A stretch of 64,000 nt of DNA from Mucilaginibacter sp. L3T2-6 (GTDB taxonomy: Bacteria > Bacteroidota > Bacteroidia > Sphingobacteriales > Sphingobacteriaceae). The stretch spans positions 1 through 64,000 of the forward strand of contig NZ_JAUMKC010000017.1 in the NCBI RefSeq assembly GCF_030519355.1, in the 5' to 3' direction. Within the stretch, counting starts at the first letter, position 1; each line of letters starts with the position of its first letter. The notes below the pieces were generated by a model. That model was given only the letters and a program-made list of their open reading frames with translations, was not told where the DNA came from and ran no database searches. The translations under genes and the position numbers were made by a program. Below are positions 1 to 5,627 of this stretch, one piece after another.

Positions 1-330
1 AACGGCCCTGAGTTTAACAGCAGGGAATTCAAAGATTGGTGTGAGAGCAAAGGCATTACCCTGCAATTCACCCAGCCTGGCAAGCCTATGCAGAACGGCT
101 ATATCGAACGCTTTAACAGAACCTTTAGGGAGAACATATTGGACGCTTACTTATTCGAAGACATTAACCAGGTACAGCTTTTAGCTGATGAATGGATGGA
201 AGACTACAATTACAGCAGGCCGCATGAAGCATTGGGGGGTATAACGCCCGACCTGTACAAGCGGCTTAACTGTGGGGATATTGAAAACTCTACCGAGTTT
301 CCAACATCCCCACAGTTACAACAACAATAA
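1..330 (+). CDS. IS3-family transposase OrfB, C-terminal part (5' end outside window)
   Basis: The reading frame is open from base 1 and ends with TAA at 330, so only the last ~109 residues are present. The retained part is the end of an rve-type (DDE) integrase core. NGYIERFNRTFRENIL contains the catalytic Glu of the triad, and NYSRPHEALGGITPD is the usual IS3 OrfB tail. The two Asp residues lie upstream of the window. This enzyme cuts and joins element ends during IS transposition. Whether the copy is intact cannot be judged here. It borders the cassette-like region to its right, which fits an accessory zone. Confidence 0.9.
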   Translation, partial: NGPEFNSREFKDWCESKGITLQFTQPGKPMQNGYIERFNRTFRENILDAYLFEDINQVQLLADEWMEDYNYSRPHEALGGITPDLYKRLNCGDIENSTEFPTSPQLQQQ

Positions 331-363
331 AACTATTTTTGAAATTAATAAGTCTATAAAAGA

Positions 364-389
364 CCAGTCCGAACTAAGGGTGGGTTACA
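364..389. mobile_element. Probable right terminal inverted repeat of the IS3 element
   Basis: Thirty-four bases after the transposase stop comes CCAGTCCGAACTAAGGGTGG and then GTTACA. Read on the other strand it begins TGTAACCC, and IS3-family ends normally start TG and end CA. The left end lies outside the window, so the pairing of the two ends cannot be checked. The boundary at 389 is inferred. Confidence 0.45.
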
Positions 390-640
390 AAACTACTTGT
401 ATGGCTCATTACGCAAATCTTAACGGATTATGGCTTCTTATTTTAAAAGAGAACTATGCTATATTAGAACTTATCATAGAATCTCGAAAGGTGCCCTTAT
501 AAAGTAAAGTGTGAGAATAGAACCAACTGCTATCACTAACTAATCCTAGTTAGTCTCGATCAGCTTCCAACAATTTCTTAAAGTTTGTAATCTCCTATAC
601 AAGAACGAAGTTTTATACAAAACTGGAAAGTAGGAAATCT
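390..640. other. Non-coding or decayed stretch between IS end and first 56-bp site
   Basis: No convincing gene is seen. A frame open through 502 could be the tail of a gene interrupted by the IS (it reads NGLWLLILKENYAILELIIE before the stop), but it has no recognisable family. The sequence is AT-rich. A small palindrome CTAACTAATCCTAGTTAG lies near 537-554. Confidence 0.4.
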
Positions 641-696
641 CAATTCAGGATTTAAATAACCTCTATAAAGTATAATATTTCAATATCTTTGAATTG
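641..696 (+). repeat. 56-bp palindromic cassette-boundary site 1
   Basis: The ends are CAATTCA and TGAATTG, an exact 7-bp inverted repeat. The arms continue to pair imperfectly inward, with unpaired bases on one side only (left GGAT-TT-AAATA against right AAGATATTGAAATA). The central motif CTCTATAA starts exactly 20 bases from the left end. Sites 2, 3 and 4 have the same length and motif placement. The flank reads on as GAATTGAAAC. The geometry resembles integron attC sites, but the core is not the usual GTTRRRY. Confidence 0.7.
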
Positions 697-724
697 AAAC
701 ATACCATAATCTAAACATACAATA

Positions 725-1183
725 ATGACAACAACCTACTTCGGCATTCTCGCCGATGGCAACACAATTGAGAAGCATACCCTTTCAGAGGTTAACGATG
801 TATCGGAAGTAGAATATAGGTTAAAATGTGTAAAGAGCGATGCCTGGGCTAATCCACCAACCTTTACGATTATTGATGTGAAGGGTTCTTATTTGAGGTT
901 TCGTATAGGGAATTTCGAGGTCGTTAATATTGAAGAGGAATCGCCCGGCTCCCTTGGCGGGAGCAAGAATGTACTTATTAAAGAATTGAATACTGGCAAG
1001 ACACATAGTACACAATTGGAGACGCGTGGGATTGAATTTTTTAACAGAGAACTTCTACCTCTACTTCACAAATTAAATGAAATTGGTAGTTGGACAATGT
1101 ATGAAAAGCTCGAGGAACTTGATCGCGCAAATAAAGAGATTGTACGATTAAAGAAAGCGTTAGCAGATTGCCAATCTAAATGA
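725..1183 (+). CDS. Hypothetical protein of the first cassette-like unit
   Basis: This is a 152-residue protein with no family I recognise. It starts at ATG 725, 28 bases after the 56-bp site 1, and stops 9 bases before site 2, so it fills the interval almost exactly, as cassette genes do. The N-terminal ~100 residues look globular, with alternating beta-type segments and no signal peptide or membrane segment. Residues ~105-150 are helical and charged (KLEELDRANKEIVRLKKALA), probably a short coiled coil. No strong ribosome-binding site is seen upstream. A soluble cytoplasmic protein is likely; function unknown. Confidence 0.65.
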   Translation: MTTTYFGILADGNTIEKHTLSEVNDVSEVEYRLKCVKSDAWANPPTFTIIDVKGSYLRFRIGNFEVVNIEEESPGSLGGSKNVLIKELNTGKTHSTQLETRGIEFFNRELLPLLHKLNEIGSWTMYEKLEELDRANKEIVRLKKALADCQSK

Positions 1184-1192
1184 CCTAGGTAC

Positions 1193-1248
1193 TAATTCAG
1201 GATTTGAGTAGCCTCTATAAACATTAAAAAATAAGAATCCCAGAATTG
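1193..1248 (+). repeat. 56-bp palindromic cassette-boundary site 2
   Basis: The left end is TAATTCAGGATTTGAGTAGC, nearly the same as site 1 for the first 12 bases. CTCTATAA is again at offset 20 and the right end is AGAATTG followed by AAAC. The left arm AATTC-GGATT pairs with the right arm AATCC-GAATT with single extra bases between blocks. It lies 9 bases after the stop of the gene ending at 1183. Confidence 0.7.
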
Positions 1249-1257
1249 AAACACTCG

Positions 1258-1563
1258 TTACAAAGCAACTTCGTCGCCTATGTACATATAACATGGCTTA
1301 CTATTATTTACAGAAATTGGCTGTCCTGGTTCCACAATTGAAGCCATGGCAGGATGATTTCTGAATAATTCTAGGTTGTAGTCGCCATCAATAGGCAAGT
1401 CATCTTGAATTAGGTCGACGTCTTTGCTGAAGGCGTCATTTATTCTCTTCTCTAAATTATATGCTCGTAGTCTTCATAATCCGATTCTAGCATACTCTCA
1501 TATGTCGTTGAAATTAATTTGCCAGCACGCTTTCCATTTGGTAATGTAGATATTCTAATTCAT
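1258..1563 (-). pseudogene. Degenerate minus-strand gene in the second cassette-like unit
   Basis: On the minus strand a frame ending at TAA 1258-1260 reads back through NLEKRINDAFSKDVDLIQDD and PIDGDYNLELFRNHPAMASI. It is joined by a one-base shift to an upstream frame reading LPNGKRAGKLISTTYESM and SDYEDYEHI. A further shift is needed to reach an ATG near 1550-1565. Composition and continuity of the two segments suggest one former protein of ~100 residues broken by frameshifts. No family is recognised. The unit is bounded by sites 2 and 3, and its gene runs opposite to its neighbours. A sequencing error could mimic the shift. Confidence 0.4.
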
Positions 1564-1606
1564 ACATGTCCATATTGTTAATATAGAAAATCTCTTGACA
1601 ATTACC

Positions 1607-1662
1607 CTACGAAGGAATTATCCGTCATCTATAATGTAAGATTTTTCAATATTCTTGAATTG
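1607..1662 (+). repeat. 56-bp cassette-boundary site 3 (left arm diverged)
   Basis: The right half matches the other sites in both sequence and spacing: (A)TCTATAA starts at offset 20 and TTGAATTG ends at 1662, 36 bases in total as in sites 1, 2 and 4. The segment TTTCAATATTCTTGAATTG is close to site 1. The left arm has lost the CAATTCA end and pairs poorly. Confidence 0.55.
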
Positions 1663-1685
1663 ACATCTTGGCAATTGTATATTTG
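1656..1685 (+). promoter_or_regulatory. Possible Bacteroidota promoter at the edge of site 3
   Basis: TTG at 1656-1658, a 19-base spacer and TATATTTG at 1678-1685 fit the Bacteroidota -33/-7 pattern. The -33 part lies inside the right arm of site 3. The start codon at 1689 is only 3 bases downstream of the -7 box, so a transcript from here would be leaderless. Confidence 0.4.
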
Positions 1686-1688
1686 ATT

Positions 1689-1961
1689 ATGAGTGAAACT
1701 AATATATTTCAGATATGGGATTCAATAGGCAGGAAAACACCTTTTGCGGTTAGACGAGACAATTGGGGCAAGGAGTTTTATGCTGTTGTTGACCGAGTCG
1801 AATGTGAACAACTTCCATATGGGAAAGCGTTTGGATATTCCGCCGCAAATGGTCAGCCAAACAATCATTTCGAGTATTTTAAGAAGTGGAAAGAAGAAAG
1901 ACTAATACCTAATTGCGGCAGCTATCAATGGACATTAGCCGACGATGTAGTTATCCCTTAA
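1689..1961 (+). CDS. Hypothetical protein of the third cassette-like unit
   Basis: This is a 90-residue protein with no family I recognise. The frame is open from a TTG at 1668, but ATG 1689 is preferred because the first seven codons are hydrophobic leader-like sequence inside the promoter-like TATATTTG. It is rich in aromatic residues (IFQIWDSIGRKTPF, NHFEYFKKWKEERL, SYQWTLADD) and has no membrane segment or signal peptide. The stop codon TAA (1959-1961) lies inside the first three bases of site 4, the tightest gene-to-site fit in the array. Function unknown; probably a small soluble protein. Confidence 0.6.
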   Translation: MSETNIFQIWDSIGRKTPFAVRRDNWGKEFYAVVDRVECEQLPYGKAFGYSAANGQPNNHFEYFKKWKEERLIPNCGSYQWTLADDVVIP

Positions 1962-2014
1962 TTCAAGAGTTTCGCGTCCTCTATAAACTAAGAAATCTTC
2001 GATATTCTGAATTG
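1959..2014 (+). repeat. 56-bp palindromic cassette-boundary site 4
   Basis: It starts TAATTCAAGAG and ends TCTGAATTG, a clear AATTCA/TGAATT inverted repeat. CTCTATAA is at offset 20. The preceding gene's TAA stop is formed by the first bases of the site. Only 32 bases separate it from the first 142-bp hairpin repeat. Confidence 0.7.
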
Positions 2015-2046
2015 GAAGAGAAGAGTGAGAAATGAATTACTGAGCA

Positions 2047-2188
2047 AAGTTACGCTTATAGCTGCTGTAGCGTGCAAGAGCTTCCCGCATAAACGCTCTA
2101 GTGTCCATACACAACCTATTTATTCGTTTGCCATCTTGCACTTGATTGCGATAAGCGTGTTGAGGCTCCATAACTCATTTATTCACTT
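2047..2188 (+). repeat. 142-bp hairpin repeat, copy 1 (outside the tRNA island)
   Basis: It matches 5330-5471 along its whole length without gaps (roughly 15-20 differences). It forms a long imperfect stem: ACGCTTATAGC near the left pairs with GCGATAAGCGT near the right (one mismatch here, perfect in copy 2), and inside that GTGCAAGA pairs with TCTTGCAC. The right end reads GTTGAGGCTCCATAAC. The hairpin and the GTTxAGGC-like end resemble a long attC site; the open frame through it (2025-2222) is a by-product. Confidence 0.7.
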
Positions 2189-2411
2189 TAACAAAATTTC
2201 ATATGAGCAAATCGTCGACTAAAGCGCAGCATGACACCTCTTGAACCTGTCTCTTTTAAGTTCAGATATACTTTTTATATTTGCACTATGTTTGTGTACT
2301 ACTTTGTGTACTACCATTACAAAATACGTTAATTAAATACAATCGTTTAATCAGTCAATAGCTGGCTTTACGCGCTGTAAATCAACAATTAATGTAAGAT
2401 TTTGGAACAAA

Positions 2412-2485
2412 CGGGATGTAGCGTAGCCCGGTATCGCGCCAGCATGGGGTGCTGGAGGTCGGAAGTTCGAATCTTCTCATCCCGA
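2412..2485 (+). tRNA. tRNA-Pro (anticodon GGG)
   Basis: This is a full cloverleaf. The acceptor strand CGGGATG (2412-2418) pairs with CATCCCG (2478-2484) and the discriminator base is A 2485. The anticodon stem CCAGC/GCTGG encloses loop ATGGGGT, giving anticodon GGG (2446-2448) with G at position 37 as required in tRNA-Pro. The T arm is GGAAG-TTCGAAT-CTTCT. CCA is not encoded. The 3' half from the anticodon loop on is repeated at 5628, which marks this gene as the attachment site of the island to its right. Confidence 0.92.
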
Positions 2486-2537
2486 CAGGAGAAGTCAAAA
2501 AGCCTTAAGTCAAAAATCTTGAGGCTTTTTGCATTTA
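2443..2537 (+). repeat. Left 95-bp attachment repeat (attL-like)
   Basis: It covers the tRNA-Pro 3' half (anticodon loop onward) plus the downstream terminator. It is identical to 5628-5722 except at 2449 (G against A, tRNA position 37) and 2495 (T against C). Confidence 0.85.
2497..2529 (+). terminator. Terminator after tRNA-Pro
   Basis: AAAAAGCCTTAAG and CTTGAGGCTTTTT form a stem with one wobble, around an 8-base loop and ending in a T run. It lies 12 bases after the tRNA and is carried within the attachment repeat. Confidence 0.8.
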
Positions 2538-2544
2538 GCAGCAA

Positions 2545-2566
2545 TGTATACGGTTTTGTATACGGT
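2545..2566 (+). promoter_or_regulatory. Pair of TGTATACGGT repeats beside the left attachment repeat
   Basis: TGTATACGGT occurs at 2545-2554 and 2557-2566, twelve bases apart, just inside the left attachment repeat. The same 10-mer occurs at 5548-5557, 71 bases inside the right one. Short direct repeats on both arms fit arm-type binding sites of a tyrosine integrase; this is inference. Confidence 0.45.
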
Positions 2567-2585
2567 GACTCATTCGATGGTTAGC

Positions 2586-3050
2586 TTAAAATCGTCATAA
2601 CTACAACCAATAGTCCTAAACACAACCTACAAATTAAATAACAGCGAATATGCTGTTGCTCTTCGAGTAACTCACAATAGACGGCAAACATACTTTGCCA
2701 TGGTTACTCTATTCACAAATCAAAGTCTCCTTTGCCGTGTCACAGAAGCAGCCTGTCATATTGTTTGAGAGCACAAAGTGGTCACTCACATTCGCTTTCT
2801 CTGTATTTTAATCAGTTTCACTTATGCTGCGCTCTCACTTGGTCTTTCGGCCAGGTGAAGCTTGCCGCACAACAAATTAAAATCCAAACGCTCATCTTGC
2901 TTTGCTCGCCTACGCCGACGAAAAACGCTGCTCGATTGTCATGTTCATTGCATTTACAATGCTCTCGCATTGTGCAATGCCAACGCCAATCGTTTGTCGC
3001 AGATACTCAGCAGCCGGCTAGCGCCTCTCCCTGCTGAGACGTTTTTCGTT
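2586..3050. other. Hairpin-rich non-coding region in the island
   Basis: No gene is supported; two overlapping open frames (2732-3037, 2862-3089) have no starts or composition suggesting coding. Several inverted repeats are visible: CGAAAAACG (about 2920) with CGTTTTTCG (about 3040), CTCAGCAG with CTGCTGAG (3006-3036), and GCATTG-TG-CAATGC (about 2969-2982). The whole could fold into a branched structure ending in the boundary repeat at 3051-3096. Confidence 0.4.
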
Positions 3051-3096
3051 GCTCGCACCAACTTCGTATTAGCTACGTTGGTTTGTTAGGCTCGGG
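3051..3096 (+). repeat. Cassette-end repeat a, with GTTAGGC core
   Basis: It shares ordered blocks CTCGCAC, AACTTCGT, CGTTGG and GGCTCGGG with 3742-3787. It contains GTTAGGC at 3085-3091, which matches the GTTRRRY core of integron attC sites. No matching RYYYAAC partner was found with confidence upstream. The stop codon of the minus-strand gene at 3086 lies inside it. Confidence 0.55.
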
Positions 3097-3601
3097 AAAG
3101 TCTGCTATCCATAAGTCTTTCCCACTCCTTTATGGTACTTAAGAAGTTAACAAATCGTGCGTACCTATCCGAAGAATAATAAGTAGGATACCAATGAAAC
3201 AATTTAATGTAGGCTCTTACATAATTTTTTAGAGAAGTCACATCTTGGGAAGATATATATACCACACTAGCACCAAATTGGAATATAGGTACTATTCTTA
3301 AACTTAGGTCTGCCGCATGTTCAAAACCTTGCAATCCCAGATTCTCATACATAGACCCTACAAACATCTCACATGATTCATCTTCAGATGCGGCAATACG
3401 AGTTAAATCGTTTAAAGCATCAACAATTTCCCTATAAAAGGTTATACGAACTTTAAAATGTGGTACGGGTGAATAGTCTTCAAATTGTTGTCTGAACGAC
3501 TCTATAATGAAGTATAACCCTCTAAAAACATGGCCTCTTTCGAAGTTTTTCCTTAAGAATATATTGGGAGATCCTACAATAGATGTGTCAGTTGCATTCA
3601 T
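3086..3601 (-). CDS. Hypothetical protein of the island
   Basis: This is a 171-residue protein with no family I recognise. It begins at ATG 3599-3601 and its stop is formed by the TTAGGC of the boundary repeat. It has no signal peptide or membrane segment. It is rich in aromatic residues (LYFIIESFRQQFEDY, AYIKLFHWYPTYYSSDRY) and mostly helical by appearance. It stands alone between the boundary repeats at 3051 and 3742, running opposite to the ATPase gene, as a gene inside a cassette would. Upstream on the minus strand TAACTTTA (3624-3631) is a possible -7 box. Function unknown. Confidence 0.6.
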   Translation of the reverse strand: MNATDTSIVGSPNIFLRKNFERGHVFRGLYFIIESFRQQFEDYSPVPHFKVRITFYREIVDALNDLTRIAASEDESCEMFVGSMYENLGLQGFEHAADLSLRIVPIFQFGASVVYISSQDVTSLKNYVRAYIKLFHWYPTYYSSDRYARFVNFLSTIKEWERLMDSRLSRA

Positions 3602-3741
3602 GATTATGTCGGAATGTTGAATTTAAAGTTACAATAAATACTAACATCTATGGCTTAAGCTAGTCAACACTCTAATAAACGGTCAAGCAAACCTCCATAC
3701 AAACTCCAACCGCGATAGCCTCTTATCGGGGAAGGCACTCA

Positions 3742-3787
3742 ACTCGCACAAACTTCGTTTCTCTGCGTTGGCTTTGGACGGCTCGGG
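3742..3787 (+). repeat. Cassette-end repeat b
   Basis: It has the same block order as 3051-3096 (CTCGCAC, AACTTCGT, CGTTGG, then CTTTGGACGGCTCGGG), with small indels between blocks. It lies between the minus-strand gene and the ATPase gene, so that the two repeats frame a 0.65-kb unit. It lacks the GTTAGGC form of the core. Confidence 0.55.
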
Positions 3788-3847
3788 TGCACAAATAATA
3801 TGGCGAAATTCTTATTGGGCGAAAGGTAGTGGGTTAAGTTCTGAAAA

Positions 3848-3855
3848 TATATTTG
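3848..3855 (+). promoter_or_regulatory. Possible -7 box for the ATPase gene
   Basis: TATATTTG fits the Bacteroidota TAnnTTTG box and lies 32 bases before the ATPase start codon. A -33 TTG at the proper distance is not seen, so support is partial. Confidence 0.4.
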
Positions 3856-3887
3856 GGTAATCGAAAGATAACGGTAACTTAGTTGGA

Positions 3888-5180
3888 ATGAAACAAATAA
3901 CCTTATCACAGATCGAAAATGCTTTTCTACCATCACGCGAAATTACAAGTGCTGACCGCTTTTCTGGAAGAAAAGAACATGTTCTTGCTGCGTACCTTTC
4001 TCTATTAGCAGATGGTGCCAATATTGCCATTCTTGGAAATAGAGGTATAGGTAAAAGTTCCTTAGCAAGACAAATTTTAAATATTAGCAACGGTGACAAT
4101 TCTTTATTAGACAACCTTTCTATAGGTTATGACTCTAAAATGGACTTCCTTTCAATTTACTTTGCATGTGGTAACAACATTGACAGCGTAAGTACATTGT
4201 TAACACGACTATTGACAACACAAGATTGTTTGTATAACTGGCTTTATGACATACCTTCGGCGACGAAAGAGGTGGCTAAGATTAGCGGTGGACTTAACCT
4301 TGGCATTATAAGCGGTGGTGGTGAAGGAACTACGGAAACAACATCTAATAGCTCTATTTCACAACATACCATTGAAACTGTTTTTAATAATGTGTTGTTT
4401 GAGTTGACTAAGGCTGCCTTGGCAAAGAACGGTATCTTAATTGTTATCGATGAGTTTGATCAGATTAAGGATACGAATGGTTTTGCCGCGTTACTTAAGT
4501 CTCTTGCAACTAATAATCCAAGCATCAAGTTTTGTATCGTTGGAGTTGCTCATGATATACAAAATCTAATGAAAGAACATGAATCGTCGGACAGATTATT
4601 TGCAGGTGGAGTCGTAAGCTTACCCCGCATGAATGAAGATGAACTTAAAGATATAATTGCTAAGGCAGAATCATCGATTGATAGATTTATCACATTTGAC
4701 AATGGTGCCATAAAGAAACTTTTGCAATTGGCTCAAGGGCACCCTTATATGATACATTTACTTGGCAAATATAGCCTACGTGAGGCTTACCAAAATGGAT
4801 ATCATACAATTACAGAAGAACATGTCAACCAAACCGTACAATCAATTGCAGAGAAAGGGACCGATCCAGTGCTTGAAGGTCGCTATAAAAAAGCTGTTGC
4901 ATCTTCGCCACAACGTGAGGCCGTTTTAAAGTCTTTCGCAACATCTATAAGAGAAGATGGCGAGATTCCGACTTCAGATGCGTATAAGTTGACAGTTGAT
5001 TTCGATGTTGAAAACCCGAGCCAATATGTAGGTCAGCTCGTTACAGAGGATTATGGAAGTGAACTTGTAAAAGTTAGAGAAAGGTATTACAGGTTTCGAG
5101 ATTCTTTGTTTGTGGCTTATATTAATGCTCGTCCTTGGATATTTCCTAGTGCAAACAAATTTAACAATGACGGTAAATGA
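3888..5180 (+). CDS. AAA-type (ORC/STAND-like) P-loop ATPase
   Basis: This is a 430-residue protein. GNRGIGKSS (residues 50-58) is a Walker A and ILIVIDEFD (183-191) a Walker B with the acidic pair expected of an active ATPase. CIVGVAHDIQNL (about 217-228) looks like a sensor-1 strand, followed by GGVVSLPRMNEDELKDII, a helix typical of the lid in ORC/Cdc6-like and AAA_16/AAA_22 proteins. Residues ~330-425 look like a C-terminal winged-helix or all-helical tail. There is no signal peptide. The stop overlaps the start of the small membrane protein at 5177 (ATGA), so the two are probably co-translated. The target or effector partner is unknown; a phage-defence or plasmid-maintenance role is only a guess from the setting. 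Confidence 0.75.
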   Translation: MKQITLSQIENAFLPSREITSADRFSGRKEHVLAAYLSLLADGANIAILGNRGIGKSSLARQILNISNGDNSLLDNLSIGYDSKMDFLSIYFACGNNIDSVSTLLTRLLTTQDCLYNWLYDIPSATKEVAKISGGLNLGIISGGGEGTTETTSNSSISQHTIETVFNNVLFELTKAALAKNGILIVIDEFDQIKDTNGFAALLKSLATNNPSIKFCIVGVAHDIQNLMKEHESSDRLFAGGVVSLPRMNEDELKDIIAKAESSIDRFITFDNGAIKKLLQLAQGHPYMIHLLGKYSLREAYQNGYHTITEEHVNQTVQSIAEKGTDPVLEGRYKKAVASSPQREAVLKSFATSIREDGEIPTSDAYKLTVDFDVENPSQYVGQLVTEDYGSELVKVRERYYRFRDSLFVAYINARPWIFPSANKFNNDGK

Positions 5181-5344
5181 GCACAACAACCGATTGGATT
5201 CAGGCTATAGCCGCAGCATTATCATTCTTTGTTACCGGCATCGGAACTCTATTTGTTGTTAAGACATTAAGACTTCAACAAAAGACCATTGAGATCAAAG
5301 GCGAATGTTACAACTCGCCATTGACGAAGAAGTTACGCTTATAG
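5177..5344 (+). CDS. Small single-pass membrane protein, possibly truncated by the 142-bp repeat
   Basis: This is a 55-residue ORF whose ATG overlaps the ATPase stop (ATGA). The N-terminus STTTDWIQA is followed by a hydrophobic span (AIAAALSFFVTGIGTLFVV) and a short charged tail (KTLRLQQKTIEIK). The last five codons and the TAG stop (5342-5344) lie inside the 142-bp repeat starting at 5330, so the natural C-terminus may have been replaced when the repeat arrived. The product is probably a membrane anchor or partner for the ATPase. Confidence 0.55.
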   Translation: MSTTTDWIQAIAAALSFFVTGIGTLFVVKTLRLQQKTIEIKGECYNSPLTKKLRL

Positions 5345-5471
5345 CTGCTGTAGCGTGCAAGAGCTTCCCGCATAAACGCTCACGTGTCCAAGCTCAACCT
5401 ATTTATTCGTTTTCCTTCTTGCACTTGATTGCTATAAGCGTGTTTAGGCTCCATAACTCAATCATTCACTT
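5330..5471 (+). repeat. 142-bp hairpin repeat, copy 2 (inside the tRNA island)
   Basis: It is collinear with 2047-2188. Here the outer stem is perfect: ACGCTTATAGC (from 5335) pairs with GCTATAAGCGT (about 5431-5441), and GTGCAAGA with TCTTGCAC inside. The right end reads GTTTAGGCTCCATAAC. It forms the 3' boundary of the ATPase/membrane-protein unit. Confidence 0.7.
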
Positions 5472-5627
5472 AAATCAATACTATGACGTGTAAAAAGATT
5501 AACAGATTTTAATTGAAACACCCTGCCTTTAAAAGGGTAATTAGTACTGTATACGGTTAAAAGGCTGAAACCATTATTACAGCGTTTATTTACATATTAT
5601 CAATCATTTAAGACGATATGCGGCAAT
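5472..5627. other. Non-coding stretch between repeat copy 2 and right attachment repeat
   Basis: There is no gene. It contains AATTGAAACACCC (similar to the flank of sites 1 and 2), a small hairpin CCCTGCCTTTAAAAGGG, and one TGTATACGGT motif at 5548-5557 that repeats the pair beside the left attachment repeat. Confidence 0.5.

Noticed and set aside
272..502. 76-codon open frame after the IS transposase
   Set aside because: It begins inside the transposase gene and crosses the IS end; at most its last part is the tail of an older gene.
641..2014. CRISPR array, because sites 1 and 2 end in ATTGAAAC
   Set aside because: Spacing of 350-550 bp with genes between, variable palindromes and no identical repeats or cas genes.
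2025..2222. Open frame of 65 codons, similar to the one at 5305-5493
   Set aside because: Both run through the 142-bp hairpin repeat. Their resemblance is explained by the DNA repeat, starts differ, and no family or signal is seen.
2732..3089. Two overlapping open frames (101 and 75 codons)
   Set aside because: Ser/Cys/Leu-rich chance translation of a hairpin-rich region; they overlap each other in different frames and have no plausible start context.
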